A DNA stretch of 64,000 nt, from positions 95,828,501-95,892,500 of the forward strand of contig CM032233.1 of NCBI GenBank assembly GCA_019009955.1. Reading direction: 5' to 3'. The translations under genes and the position numbers were made by a program. The DNA comes from Riptortus pedestris. Lineage: Eukaryota > Arthropoda > Insecta > Hemiptera > Alydidae. Positions 29,807-41,400 of the stretch are shown piece after piece. The notes beneath the pieces were generated by a model that saw nothing but the letters and a program-made list of their open reading frames with translations, had not been told where the DNA came from and made no database searches. Each line of letters starts with the position of its first letter. Position 1 is the stretch's first letter.

Positions 29807-32490
29807 ATTATTGCTATTCGTACTAGACGCAGAAGCCATTCTCTATTGTAATGGTAACGTGGGGAATTAGGGGTAGAACGATTCAAACAGGTAAATAGAC
29901 AATATGCATTGAATATCTGAATGTGACAAGACCTCCGTGTGAGAGAGATGGACATTTTAGGTAACTTTAAACAGGTATAGGAATGACACGTGTGAAAGAA
30001 TAAAAGGAGGAACTATGCACTATGTCAAATGTGGATGATATCAATTCTTAGATGTAATTCAGCTCCCGCATACCCGTAATGTCTGTGGAGATCATCCCAC
30101 GATCCACTTTACCAGTGGAATCAGAAGTGTTCATGAGAATACTCGCTCAGAGATTAAATACTTCTGGCTTCTTCGTTTGCAGATAATAAATGAGAATAGT
30201 ATTACCTCTAGAATTAGGGAACTTAGGATCTCTGTTAATTAATAGCAATACTTCATTAATTTCCACTAGAAGCACTGGATAGGGTACACTTTATCTCTAT
30301 AATATTAATAATAATGATTTAGATTAATTGAAATACTTCTTCCTAGAGATGAATGAAGGTCTCTTAAATAAAATAATGACCTACTTGCGGTTTCTGGCTG
30401 CTACTTGCAGGCAAACTAAGTACAAAATCTACTACTAGATTCTACAAAGATTCATTAATCTCATGCTCGACAATCTCTTGATAATATTATTTGTATGTCC
30501 ATAAGGGGCTGGTTGGGATCAGCTAGACAGGTCATGTAAAGTAAGAAGATAATCACATAAACAAAAACTGCTCTAAAAAAATATATACACCAAACAAACT
30601 CACAAAGGCAACACATATACTCTATGATAGTCAGATGAATAAAAGACTCAGGAAGGTCACCTCTTCATGTGTGACTATCTGATAGAATCCATTTCTTTTT
30701 TTTTTAATGAATCTTTGTATATTAAAGTATTGCATTGAAAGTTAAATTTATCCTCTAACTGTCAAAATTTAGTTTTATTTATATGTGGAAGACACAAGGT
30801 CTGTAGAAAACATAATATTCTATTCCTTGAAAAAATGAACACCAATTACATGAATATTGTGTATTATGTGGTAGAAAATGTGTTTTCTTAATTGATACAT
30901 AAGATTAAAAATATAATTTAAACTTAAATTGCTTTGTGTAATAAACATCATTTTTTAAAAAAAAGAGTGATGTCTCAATTATGTAGTTATTACTTTACAA
31001 TACTTCACTGAAGAGATGTTATTGTTGATTATATATAAAAAAAGTAAGAAGTTTGGAGTTCTTTTGTGTATTCTCTTAATCAATAAGTAATTTGAAACAC
31101 TGAAAAATATAGTATATATAAATAAGTACCTCCCACATGCCAATTTATTGAAGTGATGACATAGGATCTACTCATTTGTGTGTTATCTAACTCTGTGCAA
31201 TTATAGTTACTTATATGGGTCATAAGAAAACAATAAATGCCTTGCCAACACACAAACAAAAATGCTTTCTCTAGAGCTCACCTGATTCATCGTAAAACAT
31301 TATAAGAACATTTTAGCGCAGTGAAATGGATGAAGAGGGGAATTAAGAAGGTAGAAGAACTAGGAATTGTATTCCAGGTAAGTGGGTTTAAGTGAATCCA
31401 AATACTATTTCCCATTGCCTGTGCTTTAATTGGCATGTCGGCAATGAGTAATTTGTATTGGGAATATACATAAAAATATAGTACCCAACTGATAAATTGT
31501 GACGATTACACTGGAATTTGAATTTGTAATAGTTTATTCGATAAATTGATGACTCAAACTTCAATTCAAATTCTTCTTGGGATTCAACCAAATCATTGAC
31601 TCATTCTTTAGTAACGGTATTCAATTCAATTTATCTTCAACTGTTTACAGGAGTCTCCTTTTACAGCTTGGGATTGACCAGAACCATATTTGTTAGGGTC
31701 ATTGGATTACTTTGTAAATAAAGTAAAAATAAAGGGAAACAGAGTAACAAAATCCTAAAAGGAATAATTTATAGAATATCTTGATAGAAGGCAGATGGGT
31801 GTAGACAAATATGTGACATATTTGGCAAAACAAATAGAAGGTATTTCTCAATTTTAATTATGTAACAACACCATCAGTTTTTTAAGCAAAGGAAAATATT
31901 TATAAAGCCCTTTAATTTTCACCTTTATTTGCAATGCTCACAAAAATGAATATATTTCCTTTTCTGCTTTCTGCCAGGGCCACAGAAACAAACACCTATT
32001 TATACAAGAACAAGGTTTTCTATTTATGAAGCCCTTGCCAAAATATAGAAAGATAGATATAACTTTAATTTTTATTAAATGTCTGATGACAATATCAGTT
32101 CAATAATTTCAATATATATGATAATAGGAGGTTTAGGATAAGGATGGAATTATTTATGTAAACTTCAAAGTATACTTCAGTTTGTTATTAACAAATACAT
32201 AATTTATTTAAGAAAATTGCTGAATTAAAATGTAAAACATTAAAAGATAAGATTGTACTTCTGAAAATAACTATAAAGAAAATAATAATTAACAATGAAT
32301 TTACACCTTTTGTATAAACAAATTGACAAAGAATGAACTTGTATTAATGGCAGTATCATTCATATAGTTAGTACATTTTTTCTTCAATAATTACAGATCT
32401 ATAAACAAAAACATTTGGAAGGCATTAACCTGCTCTCTATACATTTATCTACACAAATTTTCAGCAAAATGTCAAAACAGTTTATCTGGG
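29807..32490. other. Intergenic DNA between MK2 and UBR, little recognised
   Basis: AT-rich with no long ORF, RNA gene or clear transposon end. Short ORFs at 29761-29955 and 31388-31591 overlap nothing recognisable. Confidence 0.5.
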
Positions 32491-32610
32491 TTATATCACA
32501 GTCCACGTCAAACAAAATTTTAAGCATATTTCTTAGATATGCCAATAGCCTTTAATAAGGGCAAAATAAAATGTATGTACAAACTTCTCATCATGTGTGA
32601 TTTTGTGTAT

Positions 32611-32661
<51 letters not shown>

Positions 32662-32700
32662 CTCAAATAGGCAAGTTTCTTTGTATAAAATTATATTTTT
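32491..32700 (+). repeat. Duplicated segment X (pairs with 35360-35540), with (GT)n tract
   Basis: Aligns with 35360-35540: both contain ATGCCAA(T/C)AG, a stretch ending in TACAAACT(T/G)CTCA, a GT tract, GCTCA(A/T)AT, and the end CAAGT(T/G)T. The GT tract at 32620-32658 is much longer here. No function seen. Confidence 0.6.
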
Positions 32701-32791
32701 CGATTTGAGGTTGTCCTCATGTCATTTTCGAAAAAGTTCGACATATGTCCATCGGTCCTGCCTCCTAGATGATGAAAATGAGGCACACTCT

Positions 32792-32794
<3 letters not shown>

Positions 32795-32842
<48 letters not shown>
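32795..32842. repeat. (TA)n microsatellite
   Basis: A TA run ending directly at the TA target site of the mariner element that follows. Confidence 0.95.
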
Positions 32843-32844
<2 letters not shown>

Positions 32845-32846
<2 letters not shown>

Positions 32847-33620
32847 GGTGAATCAAATATAAACGAGACTTTTTTTTTAAAAAATTTATTTTAATTTTAA
32901 ACGCAAAAAATAATATAGCTTATTTTTCTACATAATCCCCTGACTTGGAAACACATTTTTCCCAACGGATAGGTAGCTTTCCAATTCCTTCCATGTAGAA
33001 AGATGCAGGTTGTGTCTGCAGCCAATTGCGCAATAGGCTTCAACCTCACCATCACTGTCGAATCTTTGGCCTCCTAAAGCTTCCTTGAGAGGGCCAAACA
33101 CATGAAAGTCACAGGGTGACAGGTCTGGACTGTAAGGAGGGTGTTCCAGTGTCTCCCACCCCAGTTGCTCCAATTTTTCCCTAGTCATGGCTGCTGTATG
33201 GGGGCGAGCATAGTCATGGAGAAGAACCACTTCTCTGATCGGTAGGTCTCGTCTTTTGCGGCGATATGCAAGTCGGATTTTCAACACGATCACGACCCCC
33301 CACAAACTGTTTATGGCATGCAAACACTCTGGCTCGCGAAAGTGTCTTTTCCCCGAACTGTGCAGTCAATCTCCTCAAGATTTCGGTCGGTTTTACGCCT
33401 TCTGCGGCGAGATACTTAATTACGACACGTTGCGCAGTCGACGGGGGTACCTCTTCCTCCAACATCGTCACGGTGGACACCGAGACGATCGAGGTGGCGA
33501 GATCACGTGCTTCCCCTACTCCTGACTAACCTACCCAACAACAAAAAAGGCGGGAACGTTCTCCCACCACTACTGTGCCCGAAAGGCGAAAAGTCTCGTT
33601 TATATTTGATTCACCCTCGA
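32845..33620 (-). mobile_element. mariner transposon with central deletion
   Basis: Terminal inverted repeats of about 28 bp: AGGTGAATCAAATATAAACG on the left and the reverse complement, ending CACCCTCGA, on the right. The element is about 776 bp against roughly 1.3 kb for intact mariners. Transposase ends survive on the minus strand (see next entry). The TIR is shared with the MITE at 6897-6977. Confidence 0.88.
32928..33480 (-). pseudogene. mariner transposase, N- and C-terminal pieces
   Basis: The N-terminal piece (33214-33480) contains AQRVVIKYLAAEGVKPTEIL and FGEKTLSRARVFACHKQF, the HTH region of mariner transposases. The C-terminal piece (32928-33323, another frame) contains VVLLHDYARPHTA and the SPDLSPCDFHVFG motif with the last two acidic residues of the DDD triad. 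The middle part, including the first catalytic Asp, has been deleted and the halves are out of frame. Confidence 0.85.
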
Positions 33621-33639
33621 ATATACACACACTTATCTG

Positions 33640-34440
33640 TTACGCTCTAGCATTGTTTTTGTTTGATCATTACCAAACTATATATAAGTGTTTAATTAAA
33701 AACTAAAGATCAAGTTCATTAATGGCTGAAATCGGACCAGGGGGAGGGTCTGGAGGGTTTAATTTCAAAACTTCTTCGAAAATTTGTATAGAACCAATCT
33801 TATTGCAAATGTAACGTTCTATAAAAGTTGTTATATATATTTTTATCTATTTTGAAAATTAAACGAGATATTTTAGTTTTCGGTTTTCATTAAACCCCCA
33901 CTCCTATTCATGTAATATTAAAGATAAGCTGTTATATGATGAACCATTTCATTCTAACATTAAATACCAAATAATGTTTTCAATGAACTTTTACTTTGTG
34001 AGATACATGCAAGTACGTTACATATGTGATGACATCATCAATTAAAATTTTATGTTCTTAACTCAAAAATGTTTATTTGATCTATACCATAATCGATATT
34101 TAACTGTTTAATTCTACATTAAAGTGCATAGTCATTAATGGCTAAAATTCAACAGGGGTAGAGGGGTGGTTAAGAGGGGGGGGGGGGAGAGATTCGCATA
34201 TTCAAAATATCTCTGTTATTATGAGTTATATTGAAAAACATCACAGAAACAATATTATCAAGCTGCTGATGCTATACATTTGTTGTTCTATATATTTTTT
34301 GTAGCTTAAATATTCAGGGAGTTAATTGTATTTTCTTGTTTTCAGCCTTCAGTAAATCCCCAGTTCTACACATCAGATTAAATTTAGAAATGGAAAATAT
34401 CCTGTGAGAAGAGATACATGGTGTGTATACCAGCAGGTGG
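33640..34440 (-). repeat. Family B repeats, reverse orientation, two tandem diverged copies
   Basis: 33645-33930 is the reverse complement of 51560-51880: the GAGCGGTAAC-type end, the GATCAAGTTCATTAA phrase, the G-rich tract at about 33739-33760 and TTTCGGTTTTCA all align. A second, more diverged copy of the same core lies at about 34070-34350 with its own G-rich tract at 34174-34190. Confidence 0.7.
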
Positions 34441-34479
34441 GAAATCTGTTTAGTTTATTCAGCCCTTGCATGTCGCAGT

Positions 34480-35365
34480 TTTTTTAAATTTCACAAACAA
34501 ATAATGAATAAAAGAAATTAATTTTAGAATTGACGTTAATCTTCAGCAATCTATTCTATAACATTATTTAATTTGTATACTTGTTTGTTTGTGTTTATAA
34601 ATGTTGCTATTAGGAACTTATTAATCTTTGAAACTATTTAAATACTCTAAGAATGCCTTCTTGAATACTATGCGAATACCATGAAAGTTGTTAATTTTGG
34701 TAACGCTCCTTAACACTCTTACCGAAACATGAATTCCGTGACGTAAACCGAATCATCCAGTTGCACAGGCCTGGAAGGGTTAATAGTAATTCCCATCAAC
34801 AAATTCGTTATTTTTATTTATTGTTTGAATAACTTGTATCCCTTTAATCTATTATTGTCATTTTTAATCCTTTCATTGAAATCACTGTCATCCGTACGAT
34901 ATATAGATCTTGACAATGAGCGTTTTATTGGTCCATGGTTCGTGGAAGGCTCCATAGCAAATCATATACTATGTAAAACACACGAAAAGAATACGAACAA
35001 ACAGTGTTACAAGCTCTAATGAGAGATATACAACATACGTAACCTGTATTGTAGACCAACAATACATAGGCTGTTAACCAAAACAAGAGGTCCATGAGAC
35101 CGGAGCAAAACGAGCAATAGCTAGTTAAGGTCGAATGGCGTTGACAAATTAACCCAAAACACTTCCTGAGTGTAGAGGAAGGTAAGACACACAGCTAATG
35201 AGGTGGAGAGCCCGCCAATACTAGCAGGTCTACCAATACATGAAATATGAAAATCTCTACCGGCCTCTCAGGCCAGTGTTTCAGTAAAAGTGTTAAAAAT
35301 ATGAAAATAGATTTCCACATTTTAAGCCTTGATCTGATTCACCATAATTATGCAGGTTTTATTGC
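34480..35365 (-). pseudogene. Degenerate duplicate of the last UBR exon and 3' UTR, split by an insertion
   Basis: 34480-34713 aligns with 35550-35785 (end of the UBR coding exon and its downstream flank), and 35297-35365 aligns with the next part, 35785-35850. Shared blocks include GGTAACGCTCC, TTTATAAATGTTGC and TTAAGCCTTGAT. Indels and stops make it non-coding. The piggyBac-like element at 34714-35292 interrupts it exactly between the two aligned parts. Confidence 0.65.
34714..35292. mobile_element. piggyBac-like MITE with TTAA target duplication
   Basis: Terminal inverted repeats of 16 bp, CACTCTTACCGAAACA (left) and the reverse complement of CACTTTTACTGAAACA (right), are flanked on both sides by TTAA (34710-34713 and 35293-35296). 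It exactly fills the gap in the alignment of the duplicated UBR exon, which independently supports the ends. No transposase is encoded; it is 579 bp. Confidence 0.75.
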
Positions 35366-35540
35366 ACTCCATGCCAAAAAAAATTTCGAGCATAAATATT
35401 TTATATGCCAACAGACATAAAAGATAGTTTAAACTTTTTGTACAAACTGCTCACCAGATGCCATGTGTTGTGGTGTGTGTATGTGTGTGTATGCCTTGCT
35501 CATATAAGCAAGTGTGTTTATATAAAATAAAGTTTTTGTT
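35360..35540 (+). repeat. Duplicated segment X, second copy
   Basis: Aligns with 32491-32700; here the GT tract is short and interrupted. It lies between the degenerate and the functional UBR last exon, suggesting the exon and this segment were duplicated together. Confidence 0.55.
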
Positions 35541-35664
35541 CTATTTTTAATTTCACAAGTAAAAAATAAATAAAATAAAGTTAATTTTCTGAATCGATGT
35601 TAACCTTTAGCAATCAATTCACTAAATCTTTAATAGCAATTGTTCTTCATTAATTTTTCCTTAT

Positions 35665-35967
35665 TTATAAATGTTGCCATTGAGTATTTATGATGCTTTG
35701 CGAATACTCAATTGCTCTAGCTATTTCTTCCTGAATACTGTGTGAAAGCCACAATAGTTGCAACTTTCGGTAACGCTCCCTACAAAGATGAAGGGGATTT
35801 CCACGTCTTAAGCCTTGATCAGCTTCACCATAATCATCAAGGTAGGGAGGCGCCATGAAGCAACCTCTATTGGGGCTTGCTAAAAGCAAAATTTCACACT
35901 CCCGAACTCGCAAGAAAATTCCAGCTCCAGCTCCACAAAAATATGTGTGGTAAGTACACGCTCCAAC
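35665..35967 (-). CDS. Ubr1: UBR last coding exon
   Basis: The acceptor ATCTAG is followed by [20 protein letters not shown] in phase 0 with the preceding exon. It then reads [29 protein letters not shown] and ends in TQWQHL with the stop at 35665. These are the conserved C-terminal residues of UBR1/UBR2. 100 codons plus stop. Confidence 0.93.
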   Translation of the reverse strand, partial: VGACTYHTYFCGAGAGIFLRVRECEILLLASPNRGCFMAPPYLDDYGEADQGLRRGNPLHLCRERYRKLQLLWLSHSIQEEIARAIEYSQSIINTQWQHL

Positions 35968-36066
35968 CTAGATAACAAATAAATTTAAATTATTTATGCA
36001 TTCAGTTTCTACAGCTTTTATAGTTGAAAAAGGATTGCCCGTGAAGAGACTGAATAAACATTAATA

Positions 36067-36150
<84 letters not shown>

Positions 36151-38367
36151 TGTATGTATATATATACACATACACACACACACCCATACATGTATATATT
36201 TTGAATGTAAGAGTTGAATTTTCAGTAACTATAATATTATTTGTTTTGGTAAATTTACTGATTTTGTCTAATTTCTAATTGAGTAAACAATGAGAGGGTT
36301 CAAGAAATATTGACATTTAAAGAAATTAATTATGAATTACTAACATAATTTTATTTTTAATAATGTTATTAAATGACCCACAATATAAAATTAAATAATA
36401 CCTTTAATATCCATGAAATATTTCATAGTCCACGAGAAGGGTAGAGCTCAGTCCCTTGACTTTTCTAAATACCCAATGATGGCTGCAGGGTGTGCCCAAA
36501 GCATATGTGATTGAAAATATAGATACTTGCAGCAGACTCAGTTTTCTCATACTGAATTCTACATGGCAAATATAATTTAGCTGAAAATGGTGGTAGAACC
36601 CCTAGGTGCTTTAAGACAGGAAATTTATGCCAGTATTCAGTACCTCATTACTGATATATTTTCTCAAAGGTGCCTACCCTTCAACTCCCATTACGGTCAC
36701 TAAACAAGTGAATAATTTTCTCCATGACCCCTTATCCATTTTTTTTTTTGTGGTAAATGAGTTACTTAAGCAATGTTGGGGACAAATGAAAGAGCAGATT
36801 ATTATCATTATTTTAAAATATGACAGCTATAACGATTTTATGACTTTTTTTACCTAAGCAAAAAATCAAAGTTTACAATAACCCTCATTCTGTTTAATTA
36901 TTTTTAAAGGGACCGCAAAAGTAATTATCTATCAATTATATAAAAGGAAAAACGTGGTTTCAAAGAGTAAAACATTACATGTTTCTAAAACAGCACAGAA
37001 CCCCACCATTCATAGTGTGGCTTAATTCCGGTGCCCCAAAGAAAACATACCTTTTTATCTTGGCAAACTCTTACCACAAGAATAAGTTATAATAGTAATT
37101 AAACAGCTGAAATGCCATGGGTATGTAATAATTTTTTCCCCCCTTTTTTGGAGAAAACATTGATTTGGTTTTTCATACACATAACATAACAAATACTTTT
37201 TTTAAAAATAAATACAGCCACATATAAACTTTATGGTGCATAATTTAAAAACTGATGACATTGTCATACAGTATGTTCAATTTCCTATAATATAATGTAT
37301 TAAAACTCAAAAATAAAAACACACGAGAAAAGTAAATACATCTTTAAAAAAAAAAACAATGATAATTATTTTTAATTTTTCCAAATTTTCAATTGTCTCT
37401 TAATTCACCAATGTTACTTCCTATGATGCCGCAACTTCATGAATAGTTGCACAAGAAAATGCAGGGGAGGGGGCTCAGGTTGGCCGTGTGGTTTAGGGCG
37501 TTGGTCTTAATCTTGCATGGTAGACCTACAGTGGCGGGTTCGATTCCCGCCCTGGGCAGTAGACATTTATTTAGTGACGGACACATTAAATAAACTCCTT
37601 AGGCCCACCCTGGCTAGAAAAGGGTGGTAACCTGTTATTATATTTTGTCTAACGTAATTATGTATGTATCATTTTACATTCCAAACTATGTGATTATTAT
37701 TTGATCAATGCCATACTCAATATTTAACCATTACAAAACTAAAGATTATTTTAGATAATGAGATGAAATCCGGCTTGGTAAGGGGAGGAAAAATTTGATA
37801 TATCTCTGTTGTCAGTTGGTCCAACAAATTTTATATAACGAATCATGTTGAAAATTTAATTTTCTACGACTATTGTTTTAGTACTATTTTCTCTACCATG
37901 AATATTAACAGAGTTATTCACAATTTTTTTTGTTTTTTAAGCCTTTAGTAAACTCCTACTTCTAGTCATCAGATTTACGCACTAAGTATCTCATGTCCAG
38001 CTTATATTTGATGAATTACTGTTTATATAGGCTTAATATGAGAGAAAAAGATCGATGGTAAAATGAGACCATCAGTGTGCCACATTACAGCAGGTGGGAA
38101 ACCTGCTTTGTTTACACAGTACCTGTGTGGCAGAAATTTTTATCATCAGAGATTCAGGTTGCAAGACCCCCCCTTGTAACCTGTCAATGGACGATTGCAC
38201 GAAAGCTCTATTAGAACCAAATTCTGGATGTATACGGTGTCCAAGAGTCCCTAAGTTAAATAGCTTTGACATTCTCAAATTGTAATGAAAAGGAATTCTA
38301 ATTTTTTGTAAATGTATTCATATTTATTCAATTTACCAAGAGTATTTCGTAAAGCTACAAATTAATC

Positions 38368-38411
<44 letters not shown>

Positions 38412-41400
38412 TTGATCGAAAATAACTAGATAATCATACACTTTATAACAATTTGGGGTGTTTACCATTGAGAAATAGTAAGAAAAAAAATGAGCTACAT
38501 TTAAAATTTTCATCCACTCTGGATATGTCAAATTTCAGAACATAATGTCAAATAATATGTATATGACAATACCATATTAATCAAAAGTAATTTGAATATT
38601 TTAAGTAGTGCATAAGTAAATAATAATTAGCCTTTCTGAGGTGGGAGAGGATGAACGAAGAAAGTCAAAATAGATAATAATGCACATGCTCAGAGTAGAA
38701 TGTAACTGAGATGACAAGGGTATGAAGGGGCAAAGGCTTCAAGGGAAGCCCAACTTTGGCTCCTGTCGGCAGGAGTTTCATGTATCTATTTTTCTGAAGG
38801 CCACGGCTCCTAGTGAGACACATAGAAATTATTACTGCCAAGTTTAAATTGTTCGTTCACTGGGCTACTTGAGCAGCCCTTGCCCTATAAAGGGTTAAAA
38901 GTAGGCTGTCACTACTAGCCCAAGGTTACAGGTTAAACAGTTAAATAAAACATTTATTTCAAAATTTTAAGAGGTCAAAGTAGTAGGTGATAGTTGGGTT
39001 TCGGCTAATAAAGTTTTCTAAATTCTTCATTTAGAGGATTTTTTATTTGCTGACAGTTTCGGGCAACCGTTGGTTCCCTTCTTCATAGCTGAACAATGAA
39101 ACAAAAAATAGAAATATACAAAATGGAATAAAACGGAGCATATTATCTTTGAAGTGTACAATGGCCGTAAGTTTTAATTTATAATGAATATAAAGCAAAG
39201 TAGGGTGCGGGTGGGTGTAAACACCATAACATGAAATGAAGCGTACTAAATCTTAAAAAAAAATATGAAAATGTACATACCAGTTTTTGTTTTATATGGG
39301 GGAAGAGCAGAGAGCACGAGCTGCAAACAGTGTTGACTACATTATAACTTAGGGAAAAAACGGAGGTACATGGGAAGGGGATGGGGAAAAACCAAGGGAA
39401 GGTCAATGAGCCTGAAGTATTTTGAAAATAAGTGCATATGTTGGGGATATTTTTTGTTTGTCAGTTTTGTAGTTTATGCTGTTGGAGTCTATGTTGATAT
39501 GCAAGGTTTCAGAAATTAGGCGTTTGTGGTGATTTTTTTGTGAAATTAAAAAAATAATAATAAAAAAATTAAAAATCCTCTAAAAGAAGAATTTAGAAAA
39601 CTTTATTAGCCGAAACCCAACTATCACCTACTACTTTGAACTATAATAACGGCTAACAATAAAACTGATTGATTTTAAGAGGTCATTTTATAGGAAATTT
39701 AACCTAGAATATGACTGTTATATGATTTTACATTGTGCGGCATAAAATAGATTTAAGGCAATTTCTATTCTTGAAAACATTTGTTCCTTGCAGGGTGGGG
39801 GGGAGTCCATGTGTTTTCATAGGGGGGAAAAAAAAGTGAATTCATATATAAATACCTAGCTCTATATATATAAAGCCACAATACCATTAGTGTTTCGGTG
39901 GAGGCCTCTGAAATGTACAGCCCTTATCGCTGGGCCGATTTTCGAGATCTGGGTACCGTTTTGTTCGTCACGGTCGACTTTTGCTTTGAAAAATTATGAA
40001 ATCCGTAATATCTCTCGATCCGTAATAGCTAGAGGCCCTCGCAATTTTTTATTCCCGGCCGCATTTTTTTCACTCTAAATTCGCTATAAATCCGAGGGTT
40101 GGCCCGATCTCTTTCCCGACCGGGGGAAAAACTCTCCGATAAATCCCTGAGCCGTAGACACCTTTAGCCTCGATATAGGACGGTTCGATTCCCGTAGCAA
40201 GGCGCCGAAAGTCGAAAATCGCTTTCCCGCGGAAACGGCCCTAAACCCCCCCCCCCCCGGTTTTTCGGTTTCGAGGGATCTTTTCACATCTATTGGAAAT
40301 TATCTAACTTTTCACCGAGGCGTTTCCCCGAATTTCCCTCCGCCGCTCCACACGACCCTCTCGAAATCGGCCATCGAATAAGCCTCTCTTTGTCGCCCTC
40401 TCCTTCCTCCCCGGGGGCCGGTAAGGGAAATCCGCTTCCTAAACCTCATTTCTGACCCGCCCCTCTACCGAAAACTTAAAACCGGCTCCGGCTCGGACTT
40501 TTAGAGCGAGAGGAGAAAATCCGAGAGTGCGAAAACCCACGAATTTTCGCATAAACGAATTTTTCCCGGACCCCCGGAAAACGCTACGGGGTCGAGCGAC
40601 CCGTCGGAAAACGCGGGCCGTCGAGTACTACGACGCGGGTGCCGCGATAAAAATTTACTCCCCGATCCCCGAGTGAAAAAAATTTTTAAACGCGGATTTT
40701 TGAGAAAAGGAAAATCGCCGAATCCGAAAGCGCGCGTTTCGCCCGTGAATTTCCCAGCGAAACTGGCAATAGGCTTAGGGGAAAACTGACGAGCGCACGT
40801 TGTAGGGCGTATGCGGGTTTCTTCTTTGAAAAATTGTCGAATCTCCGATATCTCCGCTCTGGGAGGAGCTACGGACCTTCAAAGTCGGCCAATTCGACCC
40901 TGTTTTTTATCACTCTTTGGGGCGTAACCGACGCTCATTTCGCGCTATATCCGCGAGATTTTGCACGGTGGTAGCAGGATAGATTGTGAATCGATTCGCG
41001 TGCGACACTTTTTTATAGTTTTTAATTTTTATGGCAAAACTTTGATTTTTCGTGAAATCGCCTGTTTTTCGCCATTTTTTCGAAAAAATGAGTTTTTCCG
41101 GGTACCAGCCCACTTCCGGTCGGGACTGGGAAGTCCGGATTCGAGCCGGTGACTCTCCAAAGACTGACGTTTAACGCCCTTCTGCTATAAATGAGGAAAA
41201 AGTACTACGAATAGGGTTTAGCGAGGCGAGAAGGCGAAATTTCGTGTTTTCCGAGAAACGACGTTTTTGAGGCTCGGAATCCCGGACTTAAGGCCGCCCA
41301 GGGGGCCGACCGCTGGGCCGATCTGGGCGTGCGGGGTCTCGAATCGAAGAAGACATTCTCACGGACCGAACGAGACCTCGACCGTCCGGATCCGACGTCC

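Noticed and set aside
37470..37560. A functional tRNA-Leu gene
   Set aside because: The acceptor stem does not close and the same sequence recurs with SINE body and TSDs at 19319 and 20009. It is a SINE head.
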